A stretch of DNA of 64,000 nucleotides from Amia ocellicauda (Eukaryota > Chordata > Actinopteri > Amiiformes > Amiidae). Position numbers and translations under genes: made by a program. Every line of letters begins with the position of its first letter. The stretch's first letter is position 1. The DNA is taken from NCBI RefSeq assembly GCF_036373705.1, contig NC_089866.1, positions 8,199,501 through 8,263,500 of the forward strand, read 5' to 3'. The notes beneath the pieces are model-generated. The model saw nothing but the letters and a program-made list of their open reading frames with translations. It did no database searches and was not told where the DNA came from. This document shows, in pieces, positions 29,666 through 42,237 of this stretch.

Positions 29666-32600
29666 CATGTGGCCAAGGGCGCTGAGCCCAGGACTACCAC
29701 CTTAGACAGGCCAGAAACTGAACCCCCCTACAAACACACAAACACTTACACACCATCCTGCTACTACGATTCCACTCGTGTGAACCTGGCGAGAGCTGTG
29801 TAGACGTCAGAGATCCAAGCTTCTCCCTCTGCGGGGTTTGAGGGCGGCCCCCGATTTTGTCCAGGATTCATGCATTTACAGCAGCCAGCTGGAATTCACA
29901 CGGACCCCCGCTCCACCCAGCACTCTATGGGCCTGGACTACATTTGACTTCATTTTTTATTTTTATGTGTATATACACACACTATTTAACAAACATTTGA
30001 AGACACACAATTAGACAGATGGTTTTGTTTTGGTTTTTAGATGGGGGGTGGATATAAACCATTGCACTGGAATCCCTCTGTGCGCCGCCTAGTGTGGGGT
30101 GTTGAAAATAGAAAAGGGACGTTTTGCCTCGTTGGGGAGAGAAGCGCCAAGACGGCCACATGAAATTCAAACATCTGCCGCACCCTGTTGCCCTCACGGG
30201 TGTTACAGAGGTCCTGCTGGCCCTCACCGTGGTTAGGACTCTACAGGGGTTCTGGACCTGCGTTTCCTCTTTCCTTTATTCATCGCATTTGACCGGACTG
30301 TGAAACAAAGGTGCTGCTACAAGACAAGCTTCTTTCCCCATTTTGTTTCTGCCTGGTCTGTTCAGTCTTTTTTTTGTTTAGGTGTTCTCTCTGTTATTGC
30401 CCCCCCCCTTTACTTGACCTTCTCTGTACTGAGCGCTTCTCACTCCAGGCCTCCACTGTTTATGTGCTTCCTGAATCGGAAACCCCAGTGATCATCTGCA
30501 CCAGATGAGGTCGGTGGGGTGTGATTAAAAAATGAAAGATGGACGGTTATGGGCAAGGCCAGCTCCCAGGGTCAGTGTGCTTAATCACAGTTGGGTTCTT
30601 TTTGAATCAGACCCTTCCACAGTCAAAGCTAACTGGGGTGCCTCAATTCCAAAATGATTAAACCAAATAGATGCGTTTTGCCCATCTTAAATAGCCCGTA
30701 TTATTAATATCCAGATTCTCGATCAAACCCGCCTCTTGAGTTGCAAGTCCCTGAAAACCAAATGTTCCCTTTAAAGAAACCGGGCTCCTGCTTTCACATC
30801 CACAGCAGCTCGGGGTCCAATCAGAGCACAGACCCGGAAACAGACTCCACAAGGTGGGAAACCCCGATCTGAATCGGTCCGCTTATCCTCTCGCAGCACT
30901 GCCGCTGTCAGGCCTTAACATCGCATGAGCCGCAGAGCCGGGCCGTTCCCCGCTGTGGAAGGATTTGCATATTCAGAGAAAAATCGAAACTACGAGGCGG
31001 TCCAAGTATAAGCTCCATCGGGTATTTTTATCCAACCAGAACAATGTTTTAGTTGAGTGCATCTCTGTGCTCCCTGCAGGGCATCACACAGACTCTCCGG
31101 CCTGTGATTAAACACACATGTCCTAACTGGAGACGCTCCCTTTGTCTGGGTTTTGGGTCAGGGGAGCCGTTCTCATCAACAGCGGTTTTCTCCCGTTCTC
31201 TTTGGACGGCATCCTATTCCCCTGCAGGCGACAGGTTTAAAATAGGAAAGGCTGCTTAGGGCTCCTTATCTGGGGCTTCACTGAAGACTCTTATTGGAGA
31301 GTTCAGCGTCTACACACAAACACTTGGGAGAGTTTATGCGGTTGATTTAACTTGCCTTACAAATGCCAAGTTTTAGTTTTTTGTTTGTTTGTTAGTCTGG
31401 GAAAGAACCCTTCCAGTGAATATGATTCTGGCTTAAAAACCTAGGCTGAGGTGAAGTACAGCCCTGTAAATTAAAACCAGAGTTGTATAGCTGCCCCTGA
31501 TTTGTCTCCTGTCCTGTGGTGCTCTGCTGCTCATATTTGCCATCCGTTTCCTCGTGCTCTCCCAGCAGACGCCTGCTTTTCAACGCTGCCTCCTTGTGCC
31601 AAACCCCACTTAAAACACATGAAGAAGAGCGCATAATCCCTGCTTATCCTTCAGCATTTAATTGTATCGCATTGATGTGCTGAGAACAACCCTCAGGCTG
31701 GCTGTGCTTCTGTGTTGCGTTTCTTATGACTAGTCAGGGGACGCTGTCTGAGCTTTTTCTCGAGTGAAGTCTAAAAATACATGTATATATTTGTGTTGTT
31801 CAGTCATATTTCTGTTGATAAAAATGGAAATGAACATCAAGGTTAAAATAATTCAGTCCCAGATACTTTCGTGAAGGATTACTACTTCCAAAAATACGTA
31901 TTCATTTCGAAAACTCATTCAAACTGTGCCAAAATGAAACCGAGATGAAAGGGTAGAGGAGGGTAAGATGTATCCTGTTGTATTGCCCTTAGATCTAGCA
32001 CAGTCTCCCAGAAGGCAACATGAATACGTTTTTCTTTTTAATATGCAACCGCAGCTTTCAGGAGTTGCTCTTGCAGTCCGAGTGAAAGGCATGCCTCATC
32101 CCGGTCCTATAAGGCAGTACAGACTTTCCACAGGGGTCTGGTGTAGTATGTACACTGTGTCGTTAGTCCCCCCCCTCTCCCGCTTCAATCTCAGGGACCA
32201 TCTGAGGCCCCTGGAAGCCCCCCCAGCAAATGACGCCTGGCCCATGCAGGCTGAGTGTTGGATAGCTTCCAGGGGCTACTTTACTGTCTTCTATTGTATA
32301 TTTGAAAGTAAGTGTCGGTGTGTCAGTTCTCTCTCTCCGATACCTGTTTGTAAGGACGCATTCTACCACATGCATAGGAAGATCTGAAGTGTTTGTGGTT
32401 CCGTGACTGATTACCTCCTCGGCACACTAATGGGTCTCTCGAGTGACAGTACACTGCTAGCTTCAGTTTAGGAATCTGGGTTTTCAATGCACTACAGGTG
32501 CACCAAGGTCTGCATACATTTGACTGGACGGCAAGGCAGGGGCGTTTGAATACGTTCCCCCGTCTCTTCATATTTAAGTGTGTTCCTCGTTTAAGGAGAC

Positions 32601-33175
32601 GTAGTTGATCATTAGTATCAAGATAGTAAGTCAACGCGACACAAGCTGTCGTGCTTGTAGAGAAGCAGCTCTTCAGCACCCGGGTCAGGTTTTTTGGTTT
32701 TTTTTGCTATTGTTTTTTAATGACACGTCCTCTTATCGATCCAAAATGATGTGCTTTTTTTTGGTTAGCGGTGATCATTGTAAAGGGAATATGAATTGGG
32801 GTTTACTGATAGGATGAGCCATCGGTTCAGCAGTTTATCTACTCCTTCCTTGCAGATGTGCTGGTAGGGAAGCTGCAGCTGTTTTTTGTTTTGTTTTTTG
32901 AAGTACAGCTGGTCCAGTCTTTTCTGTTTACTTCCCTTCCATGGGTGGATAAAGGGAAACATGTAATGCTATTATTTTAATATTGTTATTATGATTCAAA
33001 TGTAAACACTATTTTCCTTTGGTTTAAGCTGCTGGGTAACTTTAATGAAGAATGCTTTTTTTGTAAGTGTTCTTAAAAAAATAAAACTTTTTAATTAATA
33101 TTATTATTGATTGTACAGTTATTATGGTCTATGAAAAGCAAGACTTTTTCACAATAAAACAGTTAACAGTGCATA
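29666..33175 (+). other. rab40c 3' untranslated region (inferred)
   Basis: The last coding exon runs on without a further coding signal to tandem AATAAA hexamers at 33080-33085 and 33153-33158, giving a 3.5 kb 3' untranslated region. A CTCF-like match (12 of 14) lies at 30082-30095 on the minus strand. Open frames inside (for example 31968-32387) show no domain. An earlier polyadenylation site cannot be excluded. Confidence 0.5.
33080..33158 (+). terminator. Tandem polyadenylation signals, likely rab40c
   Basis: Two AATAAA hexamers occur 73 bp apart (33080-33085 and 33153-33158) in an AT-rich tract. The first convincing gene downstream is wfikkn1, so these fit the end of the rab40c message. 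Confidence 0.5.
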
Positions 33176-34530
33176 TACGCCTTTTGTTTTTATTTGAATC
33201 CATGCCTTCTGTGTGAACAGGCTTGGCTGTAGTTCGATCTGATTAATAATAATGTTTTTCCTTTGCAGAAGGGCTATCTGTTTAATTCCAGCTTCAGTGT
33301 AGCTGCTGTTGTGTTCGTAAGACTGTGGAGTAGCTGGTGATTAAATATCCATAAGGATTTCGTTTTTTCTAGTGCGATAACTAATTCAATATTCACCCTG
33401 TACTGAATACTGAATATCCTCTCAATGGATTATATTGGAAAAAGTAGTGATTTATTTATTGTACTTAAACTTTAATCCTACAGTATGAATTACAGAAATG
33501 GTCCTCTTGAATAACAGCTGAGAAGAATGGATGCATATGAGTGACTCCTTAAACAGGTAAACACTGAAATCACAATTCTTTAAGCTGCAGAGCTGGAAAT
33601 CAGGCTTTTCAGTCTGCGTGGATCTTATTTCATAGTCTTAAACAATCTGGTCTGTTAACTACAGGGGTCCTAAGAGCCTTATCTCCTTTCAGTCACTGGC
33701 AGACATGTGGGAATCCCTTGTTCTGTACACTTGGGTGGTTTTTACTGCCGTGGTAAGACAGGCCTGAATGTAGCATCGCCCGGTGCAGTAAAACTGTGGG
33801 GCCACGAATGCCTGTGTCTCCGTGCTGCTGTGTCTGTGGTTGCCTGCTCTTTGCCGGCTAGCCAGTCAAGTATGTCTCTCAGTCGCCCTGCCCCCCCGGC
33901 TTTTGAAACCAAAGGTCGGGAGTCACGCAGAGGTTCAGGGGTCACCTGAGATCAAAGGGAAAGGGAGCAGCTTCTCAGGGCCCGGGGAGGCCCACCCCAC
34001 CGAGGGCCGTGAGACAAAGCCGCGTCGTGGGCCAATGAAAGTCTGGCTCTGAACTTCTGGCCACCTGACCGAGGCATCTCCGAGCTCGGTGTGAATGAGT
34101 GATGGAGCCGCACCACTCCGTCTAGACTCCCCGCCCCCACAAAGGAGGCTTGTTTGTTTGTATGTATGTTTGTTTGTTAGTTAATGTATACAGGACATCC
34201 TGCTCTAGTTGTGAACCGAGTCCTGTATGTTAAAGACACTTCCATGTCTGTTCAGACAAGCACACAAACATCTGGAATGGTGAAAGGCTGTAGCTTTTAC
34301 ATTATTAGATTACATCCTATTAAAAAGTTGTTAATCAGGTGTGAAAAATTGATTTTGGGGACGAAATTAATATTTACTGATGTTTTTTAAGCTGTGTTGA
34401 GAACAAATGAAGGTTGTGACTCAGACCCCCAACAGCCCCGAAACACAATAACAGTCCCACTCAGTGGAGCGTCACCCATTAAGTCGGACACCCTGCACGT
34501 TTCCCAAGACCCCCGTCCCATAAACCTGTG
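33176..34530. other. Spacer between rab40c and wfikkn1
   Basis: No supported gene. A GC-rich patch lies at 33890-34140 and a TTTG/TATG tetranucleotide run at about 34150-34178. Short open frames have no recognisable similarity. Confidence 0.6.
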
Positions 34531-34539
34531 GGGTCCCGT

Positions 34540-34805
34540 CGCTGATTGGTCGAGCGGCGGCTGCAGGGCGGGGTGGGGCCCGGGCGGCTCTTTGATCCGT
34601 CATAATGTAGGGGGGGCGCCTTTCAGCAAAGTGCCCGGCAGTGGGGGGTCAAAGGGCAACACTTTTCTGACTCATGGCAACAAGAAAAAACCAAAAAAAG
34701 ACCGACTCAACCTCGTCACATCTCCTCGTGTGCTCGGAAAGGCAGGAGCAAGACTGGAGGAAACGCTCACTTTATATATACATACACATATATACTCAGA
34801 ACAGC
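34540..34805 (+). promoter_or_regulatory. Candidate wfikkn1 promoter
   Basis: In order: an inverted CCAAT box (GATTGG, about 34541), a GC box GGGCGGGGTGGGG (about 34567), a DR1/HNF4-like GGGGTCAAAGGGCA (34646-34659) and a TATA-like TATATATA (34773-34780), about 270 bp before the first in-frame ATG. These are motif matches; the start site is not known. Confidence 0.4.
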
Positions 34806-35048
34806 CTTGAATAATGCACTTTCAGTTACATATGTGACTAAAATAATATCTAACATGGCAATATCCGCATGCATCTTGTTGTAATCCGCTGCTATTGAAT
34901 TATTTCCCTCTGGGAGAGGGGGTATGAAAGTGACAGAAGGGCTCTCCTCGCCGGGTTGGTGCGCGTTAAGGAGCCGCAGCCGCAGGGCGCTAGGGATGCC
35001 AGTGGCGCAGGGCTGCGGTCGGGTCTGCACGTTTGCAAAGGGATTACA

Positions 35049-37412
35049 ATGAGCGCAGAAGGTCGCCATCCGCGGGGGACGCAGGTCCGAGCTGCTGTCC
35101 GGGAGGGCTGGGACCATGCATGTGTGCCAGGGCGCCCACAGCCCGCCAGACTCGCCACGGCTGTCCTCCTCTGGGCATTTGTCTTGCCTCTCCCCAGGGT
35201 GGCTCTGGGCGCCAGCCTGGCCGGGGGCAAAGCCAGCCACCCCGGGGTCTGCCCCAACCAGCTCAATGCCAACCTGTGGGTGGACGCGCAGAGCACCTGT
35301 GAGAGGGAGTGCCAGGTCGACCAGGTGAGTCGGGCTTCTCAACATAATCTCAGCTGAGGGAAGCGATTTAGTGGAGCTGTGTGAAAGAAAGCTTTTTTAA
35401 TTGATTGATATATGTATGGAAAAAAAGGTTTTGGTTGTTATCTATGTAAACTCTGTGTAAACATGTATTTATTTTGGTGGCACAAGTCTAATAGTTTCTG
35501 CAATGTAATTACATTTCATGGTGTGGTCCGATTTCAGTTTATTGTGTGAACTTGGCTGAACATCGGTTATTCATAATCTATACTAATAAAAGTCCAACTC
35601 GCTTGGACAGATTCCTATACTTTAATAATGATGCAAGTAGGGCTGCATGATCTGTGGGCTGCAGTGAGTATGGATTTATTAGACAATAGAGGAGTTGGGG
35701 ATGGTGTAATACAAATCAAGAGATTTAAGAGTCTCTTCTGGAGGACACACTGGAGGAACACGTTATACTGGTATTTCAGCAGCAGCAGACAGTAAATCTG
35801 GAGAAGAGAAATCTCAATACGTTTCTGTTATTATGGGAGATGGGGGGGGAAAAAAATGTTTCCTTGTCTCTCTCCCCAGGACTGTGCTGGTTTTGAGAAG
35901 TGCTGCACCAACGTGTGTGGGCTGCGCAGCTGTGTGGCCGCCCGCTTTTCCGATGGCTCCTCTGCGCAGCCAGACAGCCAGGGTGCCGGGCAGGGGGGCG
36001 GGCGGAGCAAGGCGGTCAGCTGCCAGGGCTTCGTGTGCAGCCAGCAGGGGGCCACCTGCGATGTGTGGGAGGGCCAGCCCGTGTGCAAGTGTCAGGACCG
36101 CTGCGAGAAGGAGCCCAGCTTCACCTGCGCCTCCGACGGCCTCACCTACTTCAACCGCTGCTACATGGACGCTGAGGCCTGCATCCGCGGGGTGGCGCTC
36201 ACGGTGGTCACCTGCCGCTACCACTTGGCCTGGCCGTACACCAGCGCCCTGCCCCTGGATACCACCGCCCACCCCACCCTCTCTTCCTCCCAGGAGGACC
36301 CAATGCCCCCCGCCCTCTACACCAACCCCAGCCACCAGTCCGTCTACCAGGGGGGCACCGTGAGCTTCCACTGCGACATAGTGGGCATCCCCACCCCGGA
36401 CGTCACCTGGGAGAAGCAGACGGAGCACCGCGAGAGCCTGATCATGCGGCCCGACCAGATGTATGGCAACCTGGTCATCACCAACATCGGTCAGCTGGTC
36501 ATCTACAACGCCCAGACCCGGGACACGGGCATCTACACGTGCATCGCCCGCAACTCGGCTGGCATCCTGCGTGCCGACTACCCGCTGTCTGTCATCCGCC
36601 GCTCGGAGGACGAGATCCAGGAGGAGGGGGATCTGAGCGAGACCGTGGGCCGCCCCTTCTCTGCGGCGGACTGCCTGGAGGAGGTGGACAGGCGGGAGTG
36701 TGGGGAGCGCCACGTAGACTGGCACTACGACGCCAAGAGCAGGACCTGCCAGGCCTTCAATCACGGCGGCTGTGAGGGCAGCAGGAACCGCTTCGAGACC
36801 TTTGAGGAGTGCCGGGCATCCTGCCAGCGAGAGGGCATGGGCGTCTGTTCCCTCCCCGCCGTGCAGGGGCCTTGTAAGACGTGGGAAGCTCGCTGGGCGT
36901 ACAACCCACTCATGAAGCACTGTCAGGCCTTTGCCTACGGGGGCTGCCAGGGCAATGCCAACAGCTTCCGCAGCCGCGAGGAGTGCGAGGGGAATTGCCC
37001 GCAGCCCAAGAGCCGCCCCTGTCGGACCTGCAGGCCCAAGGGCAAGATGATCCCCAGCCTGTGCCGCAGCGACTTCGCCATCGTGGGTCGTCTCACGGAG
37101 CTGATCGAGGACCTGGACTCGGGGATCGCCCGCTTCAGCCTGGAGGAGGTCCTGCGCGATGAGAAGATGGGGCTGGCCTTCTTCAACACGCGCCACCTGG
37201 AGGTCACGCTGGCCAGGATGGACTGGAGCTGCCCCTGCCCCAACGTCACGCTGGACGACGGGCCCCTGCTGGTCATGGGCGAGGTGCAGGACGGCATGGC
37301 GGTGGTCCAGACGGACAGCTACGTGCGGCCCATCAACGACAGGCGGCTGAAGAAGATCCGAGAGGTGCTGGAGAAGAAGACCTGCGAGCTGCTGCAGCGC
37401 TTCCAGGACTAG
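35049..37412 (+). CDS. wfikkn1: WAP, Kazal, immunoglobulin, Kunitz and NTR domain-containing protein 1
   Basis: WFIKKN1 is a secreted multidomain protein that binds GDF8/GDF11 and carries protease-inhibitor modules. Exons: 35049-35324 and 35880-37412; 602 residues from the ATG at 35049. Domains in order: signal-like hydrophobic segment (about 35-54), WAP (about 64-110, four-disulfide pattern starting HPGVCPNQ), follistatin/Kazal (140-204, CEKEPSFTCASDGLTY), Ig C2 (Cys 257 to Cys 313), Kunitz 1 (Cys 357-407), Kunitz 2 (Cys 415-465) and NTR (about 470-602, ending LLQRFQD). Both Kunitz units keep C-x8-C-x15-C-x7-C-x12-C-x3-C spacing. Kunitz 1 has Gly at P1 and is probably not a classical inhibitor; Kunitz 2 has Lys at P1, suiting trypsin-like targets. 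ATG 35049 leaves an unusually long pre-hydrophobic region, so the true start is uncertain. WFIKKN2 is the alternative; the neighbours favour WFIKKN1. Confidence 0.93.
35577..35600 (+). mobile_element. Possible Helitron 5'-end remnant
   Basis: TCTATACTAATAAAAGTCC in wfikkn1 intron 1 resembles vertebrate Helitron 5' termini, which begin TCTATA...AATAAAAG. No 3' hairpin-CTRR end or coding part was seen nearby, so only a fragment can be suggested. Confidence 0.25.
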
Positions 37413-38025
37413 AGCCGGCGGCAGCACCGGGGGGAACCCTAACACGGTGTCTCCTTGGACTGGCACTCTGAGCTGATGGAGACCTGGGGAAGCATCCGCA
37501 GCTGGTGTTGGAATTTGGATGCTATTTATCACATGGGAAATTATACTAAAATAATCTCTCGCCTCTGCAGAAAGCATGAACGGTTGCCATCAGAGGTTCA
37601 TTCTTTAAACCCCCGTTCCTCAGTGACTTGTTTTCTTTATGGGCAACTGCTTAAAATGCCTATGGAAGCTGGCTTCATGGACTGCAAAACAGACTTGTGA
37701 CATTTACCACTAAAGGAATATATCAGTTTAAAATATATACATCGGTTTATATAACTTCGTATTCCCATGACTGCAAATTCAGTTTACTAAGCCTACCAGG
37801 TGACTGATTGGGGAATAGTTTAGGGCTGGCTTTTCCTGTGGATTGTCATCTTCGTTTAAGTGTGTAAACAAGTGACTTTGCTAATTGAAAAGGTTTGCAT
37901 ATCAGCCCAAAAAAAACACCTACATTACTCAACAGTGACGCCTAATGGAATAATATGGTTTTGGTGCACAGAGTCAGTCACAGTCATAGAATTACTGAAA
38001 TAAAGGACACAGATACTGAACGCAC
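37413..38025 (+). other. wfikkn1 3' untranslated region (inferred)
   Basis: Sequence from the TAG stop to the AATAAA at 37999-38004. No further coding signal is present. Confidence 0.6.
37999..38004 (+). terminator. wfikkn1 polyadenylation signal
   Basis: Canonical AATAAA, the first on the plus strand after the stop codon. The mettl26 signal on the other strand lies only 31 bp away. Confidence 0.6.
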
Positions 38026-38035
38026 GATTTCATAC

Positions 38036-38100
38036 TTTATTCCGTTGTATTCTCCTCCCAGACTTCTACGCAGCCTTCGAGATTGTAAAACCCCTTTATT
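38036..38100 (-). terminator. mettl26 polyadenylation signals
   Basis: Two AATAAA hexamers occur on the minus strand, at 38095-38100 and 38036-38041, 281 and 340 bp after the mettl26 stop codon. Either could be used. Confidence 0.6.
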
Positions 38101-38331
38101 GGCACAGTACAGTTGTCTATAATTATGTCAGTGAGTAAATGCTACATTTTGAGGATAGGATCTGTGTGTAAGCGGCCGGACATGTGAGACAGTGCAGTAA
38201 GTGAGGTTCATGGTACACAGCGACAGACAGCTCGCGCCACACTTTCACGGCTGCGGGGCGACCTGTATCGGGTGCCAGTTTGGGCTGATGGACCAGGGTG
38301 GCGGGTAGAGAGATTTCAGTCGGTGCCCCTG

Positions 38332-38345
38332 GCTCTAGGTGGCGC
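38332..38345 (+). promoter_or_regulatory. CTCF-like site in mettl26 3' UTR
   Basis: GCTCTAGGTGGCGC matches 12 of 14 core positions. Binding is inferred only. Confidence 0.25.
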
Positions 38346-38380
38346 CACAGTCAGGAACGGGCACGGGTTCGACCAGGGCT

Positions 38381-40260
<1,880 letters not shown>

Positions 40261-40261
40261 A

Positions 40262-42237
40262 ATGCAATAATATTAGTTTGAGCACAGCAGTACGATTTCT
40301 GTTAATCTTATGATTATTAATATATTCCAAATGCATAATAATCTACTTATTTATATACTTGTGAAAACATAACATTGTTGATAAAGTGCACCCCTGACAG
40401 CCAAATAGTTCTGGCCCAGTGTCAGTTCTGGCCCGGATCTTCTGGCTACTGGACTTGAATTGATGTCAGCCTGACTATTAAGCTAAAAATCACTCAACTG
40501 TGATTTGCTCAAAGATCTGGTTTATCAAACTTACACTGCCATATGAAATATCACACGACAGCCCCTCACACAGGATCCCAACACGATTCTAGCAGCTGTC
40601 TTTTCAGGTAGGCGTTGAAGGAAGGATCCGTTAGCTAGTTAACTACTCCATACAGTGAAGCACTGAGCACTGTCTCACCAGTTCTGCTTTAACACCCTGT
40701 CAGGAAGACAGCACTGTTAATCCAGCTTCTACATAATCGTAGGACAAAGGTATCAAAACAGGCTTGAACCCAGAAAAACTAGCCATTTATACAGTGTGAT
40801 AGTTAGGACTCCCTTCTTCAATGATGTACTCTCCTAATTTTTTTATCACAAACACAGTATGAAAATATTTGCAATAAATAGTTGAAACCTGTGAATTTTT
40901 AGTGTATCATTTTCCACATTTATATTTTCCCACAATTTGCCAAGTAAACATTCATGCACTGTGGGGAAATGTGTGTCCATTTCAGAGTGAAAAAGAAATG
41001 GTGTATATTGCACAGTTTATATTCTTATTAGGACAGCAAATATATGACAACAATAAAGAGCAATACAAGCACATACTATTTAAAGTAAGGGCTGCTATAT
41101 TACACAAATTGTGCCTTCAGATCTTTGCTTCTCTGTAAAATACATTTCCTATCTATACTTGTTTTCCTCTAGCACTTGAACCTGCAGATTACAGGCTTGT
41201 TAATGTCTAGTGATGGCTAAATTATTTTGATAATGTATCAAAAAGGTCAAATGTATTTTATATGAAAGCTTCTCCCATATCTGAAAGAGCTCAAAGAACT
41301 GGATGAACATGTAGTTTAGATTTGTATTTAATAAAATAAAATGTTAAATTATGTTTCCAGTAAATACATATTTCAACCTGTAGCAGGTGATTAATTAAAT
41401 GAGCATGAGAAAAACAAAAAATAACAGTAAACACAATCAAATTTTCAGTGAGCCTTGAAGCTCTTGCTGGGTTATAGACAATAATTCTTAAACCGTTTAA
41501 TAGCTTTAAAAACATGTTATTTTGAAATACCGATGCCATAATTATTGGGACTGCACCCGCAGCTAAAGATGGCTTACGTAGCTCCTCCAAATTCGGTCGG
41601 CTTCCCTTAACGAGTGCGATGGCTACATGTATTTGGTGGCACCAAAATGAGTCTGGGCCGGAGTCCACCTGCTGTATGGGGCCCTCTGGAGTCGGACACA
41701 GCAAGGGTGTATGTGGGAGAGAGGGATGTGACATCCTTATTAAAACACACAAACAGCTTTCATTTCGAAGTCTGTATTTAAATACATTTAAAAATAAACA
41801 TTTGTGCTACAATTAAACAAACAAACAGGAAGATATTAAAATATTTCACTTTAGTTGAAAACTGTCTCCATATATATATATATAATTACATTAATAATCT
41901 TAATTGGGATAATTCTATTTAATTACGTTTTGTGCGTTTCAGAGCAGAAAACTGGAGATGGTTTGAGTCCCACTAGTACTCAGGGAGTGTGTGCACAGGG
42001 GTGCCCTCCCTAGGAGAGATTCAAAGCTGAATGCCAGGGACATGGGGCTGGTCAAACTGTTGATCAGTGATATTTAATAAATAATAATTAAAATCCATAC
42101 ATCAATTGTATTGCCCCCCCAACCCCCCCCTGTATCTACCACCCATGCTGAGGAGATTGTCAATACGTTGCTGTCTTTGATTAGCTGGTCACTTTAGTCA
42201 GTTCCAGGACAGAGGTGCTGTGAAAGGGAGTTTGTCT
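40262..42237. other. Spacer between mettl26 and tmc5, with tmc5 3' region
   Basis: AT-rich sequence with no supported gene. It includes a short (AT)n at 41870-41884 and two C-runs at about 42114-42130. ATTAAA on the minus strand at 42073-42078 could serve tmc5. A 153-codon minus frame at 41291-41752 shows no domain that I recognise. Confidence 0.6.
42073..42078 (-). terminator. Candidate tmc5 polyadenylation signal
   Basis: ATTAAA on the minus strand, 160 bp after the tmc5 stop codon. No canonical AATAAA was noticed closer. Confidence 0.35.
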
